DNA of 64,000 nt, from contig JAWQFJ010001122.1 in assembly GCA_034096865.1 (NCBI GenBank), forward strand, positions 67,501 to 131,500, in the 5' to 3' direction. The translations under genes were made by a program, and so were the position numbers. The DNA comes from Theodoxus fluviatilis. Taxonomy: Eukaryota; Mollusca; Gastropoda; Cycloneritida; Neritidae. Positions 14,173 through 26,900 of this stretch are shown one piece after another. Every line of letters starts with the position of its first letter. Positions within the stretch are counted from its first letter, which is position 1. The notes under the pieces were generated by a model, which made no database searches, was not told the origin of the DNA, and saw only the letters and a list, made by a program, of their open reading frames with translations.

Positions 14173-14428
14173 TTCACGAAACATCAACGCGTGATGAGAT
14201 GAGCTGAGCTCGGACCCGTAAAACCTCGTGCATCACAAAGCACACATTGGAGCCGAGTTGCCTCCCTTTGCCCTCAACAGTCCCATGACTAAAAAGTTCC
14301 AGAGTGAATATCTCCGGAACGGTCGGAGGTACGCCTTCCAAAACGCGACGACTACCCCCATCAAGTCACGGGGGAGCAACATGCCAAATTTCGCGGAGAT
14401 CCGTACATGGGCGGCCGAATGCATAGAC
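14173..14428. other. non-coding spacer
   Basis: About 250 bp of unique sequence between the C-rich repeat and the tetranucleotide tract. A 71-codon frame at 14,228-14,443 runs into the repeat and is unrecognised. Confidence 0.4.
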
Positions 14429-14912
<484 letters not shown>

Positions 14913-14942
14913 CACAGATACACAGACACGAAACCTTTTGGG

Positions 14943-14944
<2 letters not shown>

Positions 14945-15003
<59 letters not shown>
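14945..15003. repeat. (TA)n microsatellite
   Basis: Nearly pure TA with one TATTATA break at about 14,970. Confidence 0.95.
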
Positions 15004-15006
<3 letters not shown>

Positions 15007-15823
15007 GATAGGAAACGTAGATATGATTGATACATGCTTGCAAGAGAGCCTTTTTCCCCATATCGACCGGACAATCAACATGGAAGTACTGCAAAGTAAC
15101 CGTGACACACGGAGCCTGGGTGCTCCTGAAGACAAAAAGCTTTTTGATCAGACTCGTCATCCATAGAGAAATCTGGACGATGTCTTTTAGAAAGTCCTTT
15201 GGACCCGTCTGAAGGAACGGTTTGAGCACCCGAGAATTAACTTCTCTTGGTGAATTTCCCTTGGATTGCTCTACCGGAGTTTGAAGGGTCAATCTTGCCG
15301 GCGGATCCTTCCATCAAGTGGACATCATCCTGACGTATAGCAATGATGTCCCCGCCGAATAACTCGAGAGCTCCAATGGTCACTCACTTGTGAAATAAGC
15401 ATTCCGCCTCTCTGTCGTTCGTCTGCCTCATTTTTCTCCCGCCCTTCTCCCCTTGTTTCCTTCCACACATATCTTGCCTTCCTCTCATGTTCCTCTGACC
15501 TCTTTCCCGGAAATACCCGCCTGTTCCCGTTTGTTTTCGCCGTTCTTTAATTTCTCTTATCTCACCCTCCCTCCTGTGCTTTGTATTGCGGTAAGCCGAG
15601 CTGGAATCTGTTCGATAAAAGGGAAGTGCTTCTTTTCTTCCTGTGGAAAGACTGATACGCCGTCTGCCGTCACTCGAGGCACTGACCAGAACGAGGCTGT
15701 CTGCGAGTTTGGATGGTTATCTTCCTTGGCAGTGCAATTCCGGTCTGCTACGCCCGGCCAGACTGATAGTAATCGTGTCCCCGTCCAACGACGCGAAGAC
15801 CTTGTAATCAGTGGCACGTGAAA

Positions 15824-15830
<7 letters not shown>
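15004..15830. other. non-coding stretch, no gene seen
   Basis: Unique sequence. Open frames at 15,450-15,820 on both strands are unrecognised. Confidence 0.4.
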
Positions 15831-15831
<1 letters not shown>

Positions 15832-15888
<57 letters not shown>

Positions 15889-15930
15889 CTCTCTCCTCTC
15901 TCTCGCTCTCGCTCTCTCTCTGTCTCTCTG

Positions 15931-15969
<39 letters not shown>

Positions 15970-15970
15970 A
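15832..15970. repeat. (CT)n microsatellite
   Basis: CT dinucleotides with CG and TG interruptions. Confidence 0.95.
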
Positions 15971-16004
15971 CCACATTTGAATATTTGCCTCAAAGGCTGA
16001 ATGT

Positions 16005-16066
16005 TAGAAAGGCACTACTGCCTAATTCACTACCCTTGTAAAATAAAGTTCGTTCGTTCGTTCGTT
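16005..16066 (+). mobile_element. retroelement 3' tail ending in (GTTC)n
   Basis: AAAGGCACTACTG, ATTCACTACCCTTGTAAAAT, AATAAAGTTCGTTCG. It matches the tail at 3541-3604. Here it leads directly into a long (CTGT)n tract. Confidence 0.6.
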
Positions 16067-16536
<470 letters not shown>

Positions 16537-17383
16537 GAGATGAAATATTCGGTAGCAATTCTTGCTTTCTTATCAGTATCATATCTAGATGTCATGAATA
16601 GATAATACCATACTTACCTTCTTTTGTTAAGTAGTATCTCAAGCAGCCTCACGCATTTAGAATTTTAGTGTCCTGGTGATCAAAAGGAAAGTGTGCAAGT
16701 TTGTGGTGTTTGATGAAATAAGCTACCGATTTGCCACCTGATTTGAACTTTCTTTCAACGCGTTAGCAATTTTCCAAGTCCACTGCTTTTCCCCCTAAAA
16801 ATGTGTCTCCGTATCTTAATAGTTGGCTTCAAGTCTTTTGATGTACACAACTATTCAGACCGTCGTTTATCTACCAACATCACTCAGAAAGAAAAACTTT
16901 CACAGGGTCTCTCGTTCATTTCTTTTGGGAAGTCTTTAAGATGTGGACGATTTTTAAATCGCCATGTTTATCAAGCATAATTGCTTGTTCCTCAAAAATA
17001 TCTGGTTAATAACCGAAACTTCTATGTTTCTTTTTCTTACCATTCAAGGCAAACTGTTCTACCCTGAACTGTTGGAGACAAAAAAGATAGCGATTTAGTT
17101 TGACCCGGAAGCAATTGTCTCGGCACTCTTTTGTCGTCGAAATGATTTCCGGTCACGTGATGCAGTAAGGAGGCGCCGTTCTCATTGTGAGGCGAATAGA
17201 AGGGATAATTTCCGGATAAAGGGTCGTCTGGGACACCCAACGACTGGTTCTTTTAGGGTGCTGGAGGCTTTTAGAGCTGAACTGTACTTAGTGCTGTGCT
17301 CTTTTGAAGATGGCTGCCGCGATGGAAAAAGTCTAGTGATCGTTGCCTGTAATTTGAAGATAATTTTGCTAATGACGACAACG
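16537..17383. other. non-coding stretch, no gene seen
   Basis: AT-rich unique sequence without recognisable exons. Confidence 0.4.
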
Positions 17384-17515
17384 ATTTGAGATGGGGCAGT
17401 GTAGGACGGGAGACTGGGTACAAGACTGACCTATTTTCTATATTGTTCGGATTTGTTTTCTCTCTCTTTCTTCCAGTAACCTAGTTTTCGTCTGGCACAA
17501 TTAGGAATAAAAACT
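17384..17515 (+). repeat. 132-bp inverted repeat, left arm
   Basis: Matches the reverse complement of 22,831-22,962 with only two mismatches that I can find by eye. The arm starts ATTTGAGATGGGG and ends AATAAAAACT, and homology stops sharply at both ends. The AATAAA end suggests the 3' part of a repeat or transcript; it could also be the terminal repeat of a 5.6-kb unit. See findings. Confidence 0.85.
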
Positions 17516-18853
17516 TCGTACGTGCTGAATCATTCTCGTTCATTTTCGAGTTGCAGGCATTATTTTAAAAACTATTTGTTCACTTTGCATCTCTCGCGCC
17601 ATCCACGCTTTTCTCGGTAATAATCATTCGCCACATTTTTTCTTTCCTTTTTTGTGTTTGTAAGGAACCTATCGGTAATCGTAACCTTTTGCATTCCCGA
17701 ACGCCGCATGGGAAATCTCTCTCTACTTACTCGTGCCACTCCGCTGGTACTCGCCTGCATTTTTTGAGCCCGAGAGTATGGGACGGCGAGGGAACGGGGC
17801 AGGCATGCTGTTCCCTCGAGTCAATCACTGTCTACGTCCCATCAGTCCCAGACTCCGATTCCAGCGTCACCAATTCCATCAGGAGCCAAGGAGCGTGCCC
17901 CAGAGTTGCGTGACCTGGCACTTTTCAAAGCCGCCACTGAAAATTAGATCACGCGGGCGGAATCGCGCGGTGGAAAATGAATTTCAGACGAGCTGGAGAA
18001 GCTTTTTTTCTGGGCTGGCCTTTTGAACTGCAGATCAGCAGAGATGGGGTTGGGAGTGTCATTCTTACGAGGAGGGGAAAACACGCACAAAAAACATCCT
18101 CAACCGGTATTCTTGTCGAAATGGCGGTTTTTACGAGGTTACTAATGCGCGTCGGGGAGGGTGTGAGCGCTGCCCTCTCGGTGTCTGTCAGGAACCCCCA
18201 GTGTCAGAACTCTTCGTGTCATGCTCTGTGTCTGTGCTAGGGGAGACGGGTGTGAGACGGCGTGTGGAAATGAGGAGAGAAGACTCGAAGGGGGAAAAGC
18301 GGGGTGTTATTCGCGTCCATCGATAAACTTTTTCCGTCCACGCACGGAGACTCTTCTCTGTCCTTAAGCATACTCGGTTTCTTGCAAGTGTCTCCCTTCA
18401 AGCATAATCTTGGTTTTTCAATATTTCCCAATTCGTTTTCTCGTCTTCTCGACCAAAGAAACCTGGCGTCGTGCTCGCGGGAAGGAGACGTGAATAGAAT
18501 TTGTTCTCCACTTTCATCTGGGTCTGCGCCCTCGCGCACCCCTCCGTGCCTGGAATAAGAAGTCCGGGGACAGATGGATACATTCACCACCCAAAGTCCC
18601 ACGCTCTTCCGTCTGAAAAGGAGAGGCGAGCCGGAATCGATGCTAATTGATCGGACAGGGCCGAAAATTGGTGGAGAGAGCGGACCAAGGGTTTGAAATC
18701 AATGGCCGCGGGACGTAATAGTCGGGTGTCGACTTGGACCCTGGGCCGTCCCCCCTCCCTCCCGACCTCCCAGTTACCTCCCCTGACGAGATCTCCCGAA
18801 GGGGAAGGACAACAAAAGTCTCTAGTAAAACTGTATGGTGCCGACCTCGACTT

Positions 18854-18857
<4 letters not shown>
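17516..18857. other. non-coding stretch, no gene seen
   Basis: Unique sequence inside the inverted-repeat pair. Open frames at 17,690-18,600 occur on both strands and none is recognised. Confidence 0.4.
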
Positions 18858-18859
<2 letters not shown>

Positions 18860-18900
<41 letters not shown>

Positions 18901-18907
18901 GTGCGTG

Positions 18908-18992
<85 letters not shown>
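18860..18992. repeat. (CT)n-(GA)n perfect palindromic microsatellite
   Basis: (CT)n to about 18,898, a short GCGTGCGT spacer, then (GA)n with a G9 break to 18,992. The two arms are reverse complements and could form a long hairpin. Confidence 0.93.
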
Positions 18993-18995
<3 letters not shown>

Positions 18996-19439
18996 GATGG
19001 CAAATACGGGTGTACTTTTCGCCATGAAAATGTTATAATGAAACCTTTGTTGCAATTTTAAAGGGAAATTTGAAAGGGTTATGAGTGGGTTTAAAAAAAA
19101 AGAAAACAAGAAGTTACATTGTTTGAAGATATTCTTGGCTAATGGATTTGTACTCTTGTAACTCTTTTTCTTTGATGCCACGAACAATAAACATTTTTTT
19201 TGTTGCGAAAGAGAATCCTCGGTAGCATTTAATATCATCTTACATCTCTTCCAACTAAAGGCAAATTCTAATCCATTTTTGAAATGTGCCTTAGTGGCAT
19301 GGGTGTGAGGTGTAATGATGATGGTTTGCACTATTAGGAACCTTTCTTCATTTCCAAGCTAGGCAGTGCGTCCAGGGCCTTAATCTTCAAAACGCCGTCT
19401 TGAAGTTTAGAGACAAGAACAGCGCCTTTGAAACGGCCG
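18993..19439. other. non-coding stretch, no gene seen
   Basis: AT-rich unique sequence. Confidence 0.4.
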
Positions 19440-19905
19440 CTGCTCAGTACTATAGGCTGTGGAAGACCTCCCTAGGACATCGCCTAAGGAAGAGTTCGAG
19501 TTGATCAGAACGTAAGTTACGACTACTTTCCTCCACTCGTACAAATAACGACGCCTGACGCAGACTATGGACCACCACAAAAGGTCTCGACTTCATACTG
19601 AAAAGTGCTTTGAGACCCAGGTGTGGGCTATATCCACATATGTGCTTTATGACTCCCTTCTTCTTTCTGTGCAAATGGCGACGCCTGCCGTAGATTCTGG
19701 GCACTATGAAAGCTCTTGAGTTCAAAGTGTAGAGCGGTTTGAGTCCCCCACATACAGAGCAGAAGCTGCGACATGAAACCAGTTCCCTTACCCCCAGTGA
19801 ATGTTATCGCTCCCATTTGTTTACAAGGCAACGACCACCATAGACTGAGGACACTATGAAAGGTCTCGGGTCCAAAGTATAAAGGACTCTGAATCTCAAG
19901 TATGT
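19440..19905. repeat. degenerate tandem repeat, unit about 130-150 bp
   Basis: Three copies of a block with ACAAATGGCGACGCCTG, TAGACT.TGG.CACTATGAAA, GGTCTCGAGTTCAAAGT and GGTTTGAG lie at about 19,535-19,620, 19,667-19,750 and 19,815-19,900. A weaker related block precedes them at about 19,440, and another may follow near 19,980. Confidence 0.7.
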
Positions 19906-20445
19906 GTGAACAGTCGCTATTTAAAACGATACCTGCATTTTACGGGCAAATGAGTGTTATGGCCCCCTGCTTTCAAGTTGTCCAAACGGGGACTCCTGCT
20001 ATCGACCGAGATCCACGCAATCTCGGTCTTTGCTCCCTATGCTCCTGTCCATCCCTAGATGTGGAATTATGGGCTCCCACTCTGGTCAGGTCTTCCAGCG
20101 GTGCTTGACTAGGAGGGCAGACATCAGACCAAATGATCTCTGGATTTACGGCGTCCTTCTTTTCCTTGCCTCTGTGGAAATGGCTGGCCACAGACGATGA
20201 CCTCTCTCGGTGGCAAAAGTCCCTAGACCCCCAAGCAAATTTACTCCTGCTTCAGAGCGGAAAATCAGACAGATTCCTCGTAAGGTTGCAAATTACTGGT
20301 CGGGAAGTGTAATTATTGGTGGAGGACTGTGTGGTGCCGACTGCAGGAAATCCAAAGGGCTTTGATGTATTATGCACAAGTTGGTGTCTACGTCGGTCTG
20401 TCTTTTTTGCCTTAGGTTCTTTTGCTTTGTTCTTTTACAGTGGCC
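19906..20445. other. non-coding stretch, no gene seen
   Basis: Unique or highly diverged repeat DNA downstream of the tandem block. No exon recognised. Confidence 0.4.
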
Positions 20446-20446
20446 T

Positions 20447-20483
20447 CGTGTGTGTATGTGTGTGTGTGCGTGTGTGTGTGTGT

Positions 20484-20527
<44 letters not shown>

Positions 20528-20750
20528 GCGTGCGTGGGTGCGTGTGCGTCTGTTTGTGTGTTAGTGTGAGCGTTTGTGTAAATGAATAAGTGTGTGTGCC
20601 TGTGTGTGTGTTTTTGTGTCTGTGTGTTTGTGTGTGTATGTGTTTTGTGTGTGAGTTTATGTGTGTGAGTGAATGAGTGTGTGTTATATGTGTGTTTTTT
20701 ATTTTTATGTGTGTTGGTGGTGGTGGTGGTGGTGGTTGTGGTGGTGGTGG

Positions 20751-20789
<39 letters not shown>

Positions 20790-20895
20790 TGCGTGCGTGC
20801 GCACGCATTATGTGTTTGTACGTACTTGGACATGTATGTTTGTGAGTCCATGCGCGCGCGCGCGTGTGTGTGAGTGTGTGTATGTGTTCACTTTC
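20447..20895. repeat. (TG)n compound microsatellite with (GGT)n
   Basis: Interrupted TG dinucleotides over about 450 bp, with a GGT trinucleotide run at about 20,714-20,752 and alternating GCGCGC near 20,850. Confidence 0.94.
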
Positions 20896-21592
20896 GTCTG
20901 CGCGCACTAACCAGTACCAATGTACCAAGAGTATTTTTGAGAGAGTCCTGGTTGTAGGTTCGTCATTTTCTAATGCATTTGTCTATTTTCCCTCTTGGAG
21001 GGATTACAGCTGAGACACGTTGGAGACCATTGATTTAGACATGTTTTTGTTGGCAGCTTCTTTTTGCCCGAATACGAATGGAGTCGTTTGAACTAATGAC
21101 GGCAGACGTGTGTTTTGCCCCGCATTGATTTTACTCCAATCCCGTCTGGTGAAGAGCCGAGTTCTTTAGGACCAGGCGCCATGTTGAAAAGACATTGCGA
21201 GACGTGTGCATGCTTCTTGTTTTTTTATTCCGTTCATTTAGAAATAGCACCTCTATCACAGCAGTGTCGGTGGCGTATTTGCTGCTTTGATGGCTATGGA
21301 TACAAACCGCCGCGTTCATCGGGTCCCCACTGAAACGTTGTGATTATTACAGTTTTCAAAACGTACCCATAAAAATGTTACATGAGGAAAGTTTTTTAAG
21401 TCTTTAATAAAAAGTGTTGCATGCTGAAAACCCACTGAGAACGTCTGTGTTCGTGCTGTGAAGGTCGAAGAGCAGTCGCTGTAGAACTGCAGTAAGAGAC
21501 TATTACTACCAAAAACAGGTTTGCAATTTTGAAAGTCGTACTGCCTCGTATGTTGCTCTGCGTTTCCATTGACTCGCAAAATGGTACATCTA
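20896..21592. other. non-coding stretch, no gene seen
   Basis: Unique sequence up to the transposon boundary. Confidence 0.4.
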
Positions 21593-22566
21593 TAGGGTGA
21601 CACAAAAAAAAGTATCATCACCAAAATTCGAATAACTTTCGAAAGTTTTCTCAGATCTACACACAACTTTGGTGACATTAGGTCAAGTGTATGTAGCAGA
21701 CATCCCTAAAGTTTCACATCTGTACTTCAAAAACTCTTTGTGTCACTGGCGATCCAAAATGTGCTCCTAGTGTGCTCCCTGGTGCTGCAAACACACTTGG
21801 ACCCTCTCGCACTCCTCCCTTGGGATCGCTCTTATGGCTGCTGTGATTGCTGCCTTCAGGTCTGGGATGGTCTGGGGGATGTTTACATACACCCTGTCCT
21901 TCAGGTATCCCCACAGATAAAAATCTGGGGGGTTCAAGTCCGGTGAATGCGGCGACCACTCTGGGTCACATCTGCGGCTGATCAGTCGGTCAGGGAAACG
22001 CTGCCGTAGCCATCCCTCGCTTCCTCATGTCTTCAGGTGTAAGCTTTTGTTTAATCTGTATTCTGTAAGGATACAAGTGGAGTTCTGAGATAAAAATTCT
22101 CCTCACGGACTCCCGGTTGATTCCAAGATCTTGACTTCGACGACGCACAGACTTGCTTGGGCTGCGGGCAACAGAGTCTCTGACTGCAGCAACGTTGGGT
22201 GGTGTCCTTGATGATTTTGGTCGTCCAGAGTGTGATTGTCTGTTAGTGTCTTTACCATTTAGGTTTAGCACAGTCCCATGGGTTCTGAACTTGTTGACCC
22301 AACTGTAGATCGTCCTGTGGAGAGGAAATTCCCGACATTCGAACCGTTGTCTGAATTGCAGCTGAGCTGCATGAATAGACTTCAGCCGAAAATATGCCTC
22401 GACTATAAATGTCTTTTGCTCAGTGGTCCAAGGCATCTCGAAGTACTACTTTGGTGCACTCACAGAGCAAGGCTTCTTCTTGATGAATTGAAAAAATTAA
22501 AAGAATTGATGGAATATTTCAAAAGTTATTCAAGTTTAGGTGATGATACTTTTTTGTGTCACCCTG
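21593..22566 (-). mobile_element. internally deleted DDE transposon with TIRs and TA duplications
   Basis: The left end AGGGTGACACAAAAAAAAG and the reverse complement of the right end AGGGTGACACAAAAAAG are matched inverted repeats. Similarity continues (AGTATCATCACC, GAATAACTTT) for about 50 bp. TA lies immediately outside both ends (21,591-21,592 and 22,567-22,568), as expected of Tc1/mariner-type insertion. Inside is a minus-strand transposase remnant. At 974 bp it is shorter than a complete element because the middle of the catalytic domain is missing. Confidence 0.88.
21743..22436 (-). pseudogene. mariner-like transposase, catalytic core deleted
   Basis: The N-terminal 148 codons (22,436-21,990) read MPWTTEQKTFIVEAYF..., an N-terminal helix-turn-helix DNA-binding region of the mariner-like type, with the stretch IYSWVNKFRTHGTVLN. 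After KLTPEDMRKRG the reading frame jumps. A second frame then gives LRQRFPDRLISRRCDPEW followed by SPHSPDLNPPDFYLWGYLK, the conserved region around the third catalytic acidic residue, and ends at 21,743. I infer that roughly 110 codons carrying the first two catalytic aspartates were lost at the junction near 22,010, together with a frame change. The copy therefore cannot make active transposase. The family call rests on motif recognition; a database comparison would settle the exact clade. Confidence 0.85.
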
Positions 22567-22830
22567 TACGTAGTGTGAAGCGTGCTAGATGAGGTTGGAT
22601 ATAATTGTTTGAGGTATTTCTTTCATAAGGCTCACCACCACAAAAATATATATCAGATTCCCTGCTTTATGTTTACAGCGAATGTCGAGTGTCATTCTTT
22701 AACTCCCTTATGCTTCGTGTCCTCAACAAAAAACGCCAGTGCTTTCAGTGAGTGGAGATTCGATTCAACACACATTGTTGAGTTGCAGTGATAGTTAAGA
22801 TGCTTGTATGTTTTGGTTTTCTTCTCACAC
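22567..22830. other. non-coding spacer
   Basis: Unique sequence between the transposon and the right inverted-repeat arm. Confidence 0.4.
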
Positions 22831-22962
22831 AGTTTTTATTCCTAATTGTGCCAGACGAAAACTAGGTTATTGGAAGAAAGAGAGAGAATACAAATCCGAA
22901 CAATATAGAAAATAGGTCAGTCTTGTACCCAGTCTCCCGTCCTACACTGCCCCATCTCAAAT
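22831..22962 (-). repeat. 132-bp inverted repeat, right arm
   Basis: Reverse-complement partner of 17,384-17,515 with two visible differences (TTTGTA for TTTGTT and CCAATAACC for CCAGTAACC, read on minus). Confidence 0.85.
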
Positions 22963-24159
22963 GATGGCATGCTTGTTGCAAGTTTACATAGTCACAACTT
23001 TACAGAGAACAAAAACAGTTTCAAAGCTTCTGGTGACCTTGAACAATCACAAAGTCTTGACTGGCTGGAACATGCATACTTTTAAATAATGGCAAAGACA
23101 CTGCAGTTTGAGTTTTTTTTTCGGGGAGGCGTCAGAAATGAACAATAAAGAAAACTTGTCAATCCATACGAAGTCTAAAAGCTTCTTCTATGTAAACCAA
23201 CACACAAGAATTAATAAACCTGCTCAATTTCTCATCGCCAGCCCCAGCTTCATCCACCAGCTCAATTTTTCATTTTCACGCCACAATATTTCTTCTGCAA
23301 TTCAGCATCCCGCCTGGTCCTAATGAATGGGGCGAGAAACAGCACATGGCCTATTTTTCACCCAGGCTCTCTGTTGACTCATCAACATCTGCAGCCATCG
23401 AGGACCTTCGCAGCCGCCACAACAAACTCATCCGGGGCCTCGCGCCCGTGAGAAGGAGGCGTCCTTTGACCACGCCCCGTCCTCTCCGTCGCTCTCAGGG
23501 ACGGCGAACCCGTGCCCTCTCTGCGTGGAGAGTGTTTGCTCGGTCGGCAGAGCGTAAGCGGCCCAGTTGCACTTGGATGAACGCCGTTGACACAGCGTCC
23601 TGAGAGTTATCGAACTTGATTCCACCCCATCCCTTAACCCCTCCGAATACGGACGTCCCCCCCCCCCCCCCCCCCCTCTTCCACCCCTCAGTAACCTCTT
23701 CCTCATCACTAGTCACTTTCTCCTTCTCCACAAATTTTCCGTTTCCAAAACCACCCTTATGCAGATTTCGGATGGCGGTTGGCTAGGCTGGTGGTGATTG
23801 GCAATCGTGACACTATCCAACTTCACATATTGTGTGGGATACCTTTTATACCACCACCATTATCACTGTCGTCACCACCCCCACTATCACCACCACAGCT
23901 AACATCGTGAACACCATGCCACCACTGCTCGTTGTGGTCAGCATCACTACCAGTACCACAACCTATCGACATCCGAATATGTGCGTAAAGGCAGCACTTG
24001 CCATGCAGCATTCTCCATCTCTCTTGCCTCCCTCATTAGTGACCATGTGCCCCAGCCCCTGAGGCTACAAAGTCCTCAGATTTCATAGCTTTTTCACCTT
24101 CTCGGAAACCCTGGTCCTGCAGAAGTCGGGGTGCAGGGTAAAGGGCAAGAGGGCATGGA
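22963..24159. other. non-coding stretch with C homopolymer and (CCA)n
   Basis: Contains a C run of about 17 at 23,660-23,676 and an imperfect CCA/CAT trinucleotide tract at about 23,850-23,960. A GC-rich open frame at 23,346-23,603 has no recognised domain. Confidence 0.5.
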
Positions 24160-24533
24160 GGAAAACGGCCGAACAGGTAGACAGACAAATAGACAGACAT
24201 ATAGGCTGGCAGACATTAAAGCAGACAGAAAAATAGGCAGGCAGACAGGCAAGAATTTCGGCAAGCAGGTAAACAGGCATACAGACATACAGGCGAGAAG
24301 CAGGCACACAAAAAGGCAGGCTGGTAAGCAGGCCGACAGGATAGAAGGCAGGACTGCTGGTAAGCAGCCAAGCAGGCAGGCAAGATGTCTAGCAGGTATG
24401 CAGGCAAACACCCAGGCAGGCAAGCATTCAGACAGGCAAATAGTCTGGCAAGCAGAAGTCAGAAAGGCAGACGGACGGACAGACAGACAAACAGACGGAC
24501 GGACGGACGGACAGACAGACAGACAGACGGGGA
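24160..24533. repeat. degenerate (CAGG/CAGA)n tetranucleotide tract
   Basis: About 370 bp of interspersed GCAGGCAG, ACAGACAG and GGACGGAC units. All open frames through it are Gln/Arg-rich or Cys/Leu-rich artefacts. Confidence 0.92.
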
Positions 24534-26660
24534 AGGAGAGAGGTAGGAAGACAGGAGAGAACATTTGCCGTGATGGAACGCCGATTGCCAGAGTAACGAT
24601 CGACACGCAGCCAAGAGCGTCGCTTGATCCCTCTCGTCCTCCTTGGTCAGTGTCCCCGCAAACACTCTGTCCCAGCTCCTGGACCCTCCCCTCTCTCCCT
24701 TTTGCCATTCCCCGCCCCCCTCCTCCCCCCCCCCCCCCCCGTCCCTATCTTCCCACCCTCACCCTGTTCCCCTCCTTCGAATTCATCCCACTCAGCCCCT
24801 CTACATATTTTCTCATAGATCATATTCTACTCTTCACAACGGGTTTTTTCTTCCATACGTGAGCTCTTTAACTATTTCCCCCATTTTCTATTTCCCTCTC
24901 CCCTCCCTCCCGTGTGACCCGATGGCCCTATAACCACAGCGTGTGTTTGCACTCCGTCTTCTGGCCTATTGATGCGTTCCTGTTTGCTCTGCTCTCGGTG
25001 TCCGTGGTCCTAATTAGATTGTACTTGTCGATGACCCAAGTTGGCCCTTTCCCGCTCTTTCACGTCCCTTGGTCTGACATTCCCCAGCCTCCTTGCACAT
25101 TCTCCGTCATCGCTCACTTAATCATTCATTCATTCTTGTTAGCTGAATTTACCACAACGTCTATTCTTGGTGTTCCTCCCAGGTTTTGTTGAGTTTTTGC
25201 TGAGGTCAGCAGCGTTGTACGTGTACGGAGCCGTCAAACGAAGAGGAGATGCTGACAACACAGCAAAAGAGATGTTTGCTTAATTAGGTTGCAATAAGTC
25301 TGAGAACGAGCAAAAACAATCGTTCTTTCTTTGGTTCCTTCGTTGCTTTTTGCAGATCTATGCCCAAATTGTCTTGCTTTCGTCAATTACAAGTTGGCTC
25401 GAAACTTCTACATAGACATGACTACTGCATGTACGTAGGGTCTGTTTGTTCTGTTGCCGTTCGATTGTGATTCTTGTAGTGATGTATTTACAATCTATGG
25501 AAGACTTTTCCTTTTGTTTCTATGTTTCGGTCCGGGATTGATTTGTTCTTTCCCACGTTTGGGCCTCAAAGGCAACATGAAGCCATTTCCATTGGAAACC
25601 GCTGTCGTTTCTTCTGGCACGGGTTTTCTACCCCTGTGTCAATGCACCTGAAACCCTTCAAGCGCGTAAGAGACTTCGATTGAAGGCTTGGGTTTCATTT
25701 GAAACCCGTGCGTCCTCGTGTCGCAACTTGAGCCAACTAACCGCGGGTAATGCCCTCCACTTTGAACGCGTTGCACGGACGGCCTGAGACAAAGTCCCAT
25801 CGATCTATTAGGAAAGCGTCCATTCATCAGAACTTTCCAAGCATGGCTGCTTCAAGTCACCCATGCCCTACCCTTTGACAGATGACTCCACGAGAGAATC
25901 CCTTCATTTGGGAAACTGGGCATTTTTGAGGGTCCCTCTCCCGTGCCAAACCTCTCTCTGTACGAGGCATTGAAAGAAGATACTCCGCGTGAGATTGCTT
26001 CCTTTATCGACCCATTCAAGTCACTCTGGGTGATTGATAATCAGAGAGAAAGCCCGCCTGATTCAGCCATACATCACCCTCTCAGGGACCAGCGCCGAAT
26101 ACTCGAGTGGACAGTTTCCGAAGGAGCGAGAAACTTCCATAATAACCCGTCAGCTGAGATGACGGGACGGAAGTCGGTAGGCCGCTGAAAGGCGAAAGTC
26201 TCCCGATGTCCATCCCAACAAACATGGCGGTTGTCGACTTTTCCTGCCGGCGACTGCTGTAGCCAGAACGAAATGGAGGATTTGCAGGAAAGCGACGTTG
26301 CGAAATGGGGCCATGGGGGTCGATAAATGAAGTGTGTGTTTGCATAGTGCGCTTAATGGCGTTAACCTTGACGAGCAAAGGGAAAGATGCCGGTTACCAA
26401 ATGCGACCCTTGAGATGTAAAAAGCTTCTACATGTGTAAATGACTTTTATGGACGGAAACCAGAGATTGCGACTCAGAATGTGATGAAACTGTTTGATCG
26501 ATGGGGAAATCCCTGCAATACTTCACCAGTTAGCGGCTTGCTGTTAGGAATTGATTTTTGTTTTGTTTTGGTCAGAGAAAATGAGGTTACGAATACGTCC
26601 ATTTGATGGAGGGGCATAAAACAGTAATAAGCAAAAAGTATTTTAATGGTCGTCTACCCG

Positions 26661-26665
<5 letters not shown>
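24534..26665. other. non-coding stretch, no gene seen
   Basis: Includes a C run near 24,725-24,740. An 81-codon frame at 25,943-26,188 is open but has no recognised domain and no splice support. Confidence 0.4.
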
Positions 26666-26736
<71 letters not shown>

Positions 26737-26900
26737 TGCGTGCATGCGTGTGTGGGTGTGCATGCGCGCATGTTTTGTATGCGTGTGTGTGTGTGTGTCC
26801 GTGCGCGTGTGTATGTGCATGTGTGTTTACTTCTGTGTTTTCATGTATATGTGTGCATGCATGTGTGCGTTTGCGTGCGTGCACGTGTGTCTGTCTGCGT
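26664..26900. repeat. (CT)n-(TG)n compound microsatellite
   Basis: (CT)n to about 26,738, then interrupted TG with CATG and GCGT variants. Confidence 0.94.

Noticed and set aside
21714..21959. 81-codon minus frame beginning MVAAFTGLEPPRF
   Set aside because: A shadow frame of the transposase remnant, whose true frame carries SPHSPDLNPPDFYLWGYLK.
23346..23603. Arg-rich 85-codon plus frame
   Set aside because: GC-rich patch; no recognised domain, and the opposite strand is equally open.
24094..24862. Cys/Leu-rich minus frame and Gln/Arg-rich plus frame
   Set aside because: Both follow from the degenerate CAGG/CAGA tetranucleotide tract.
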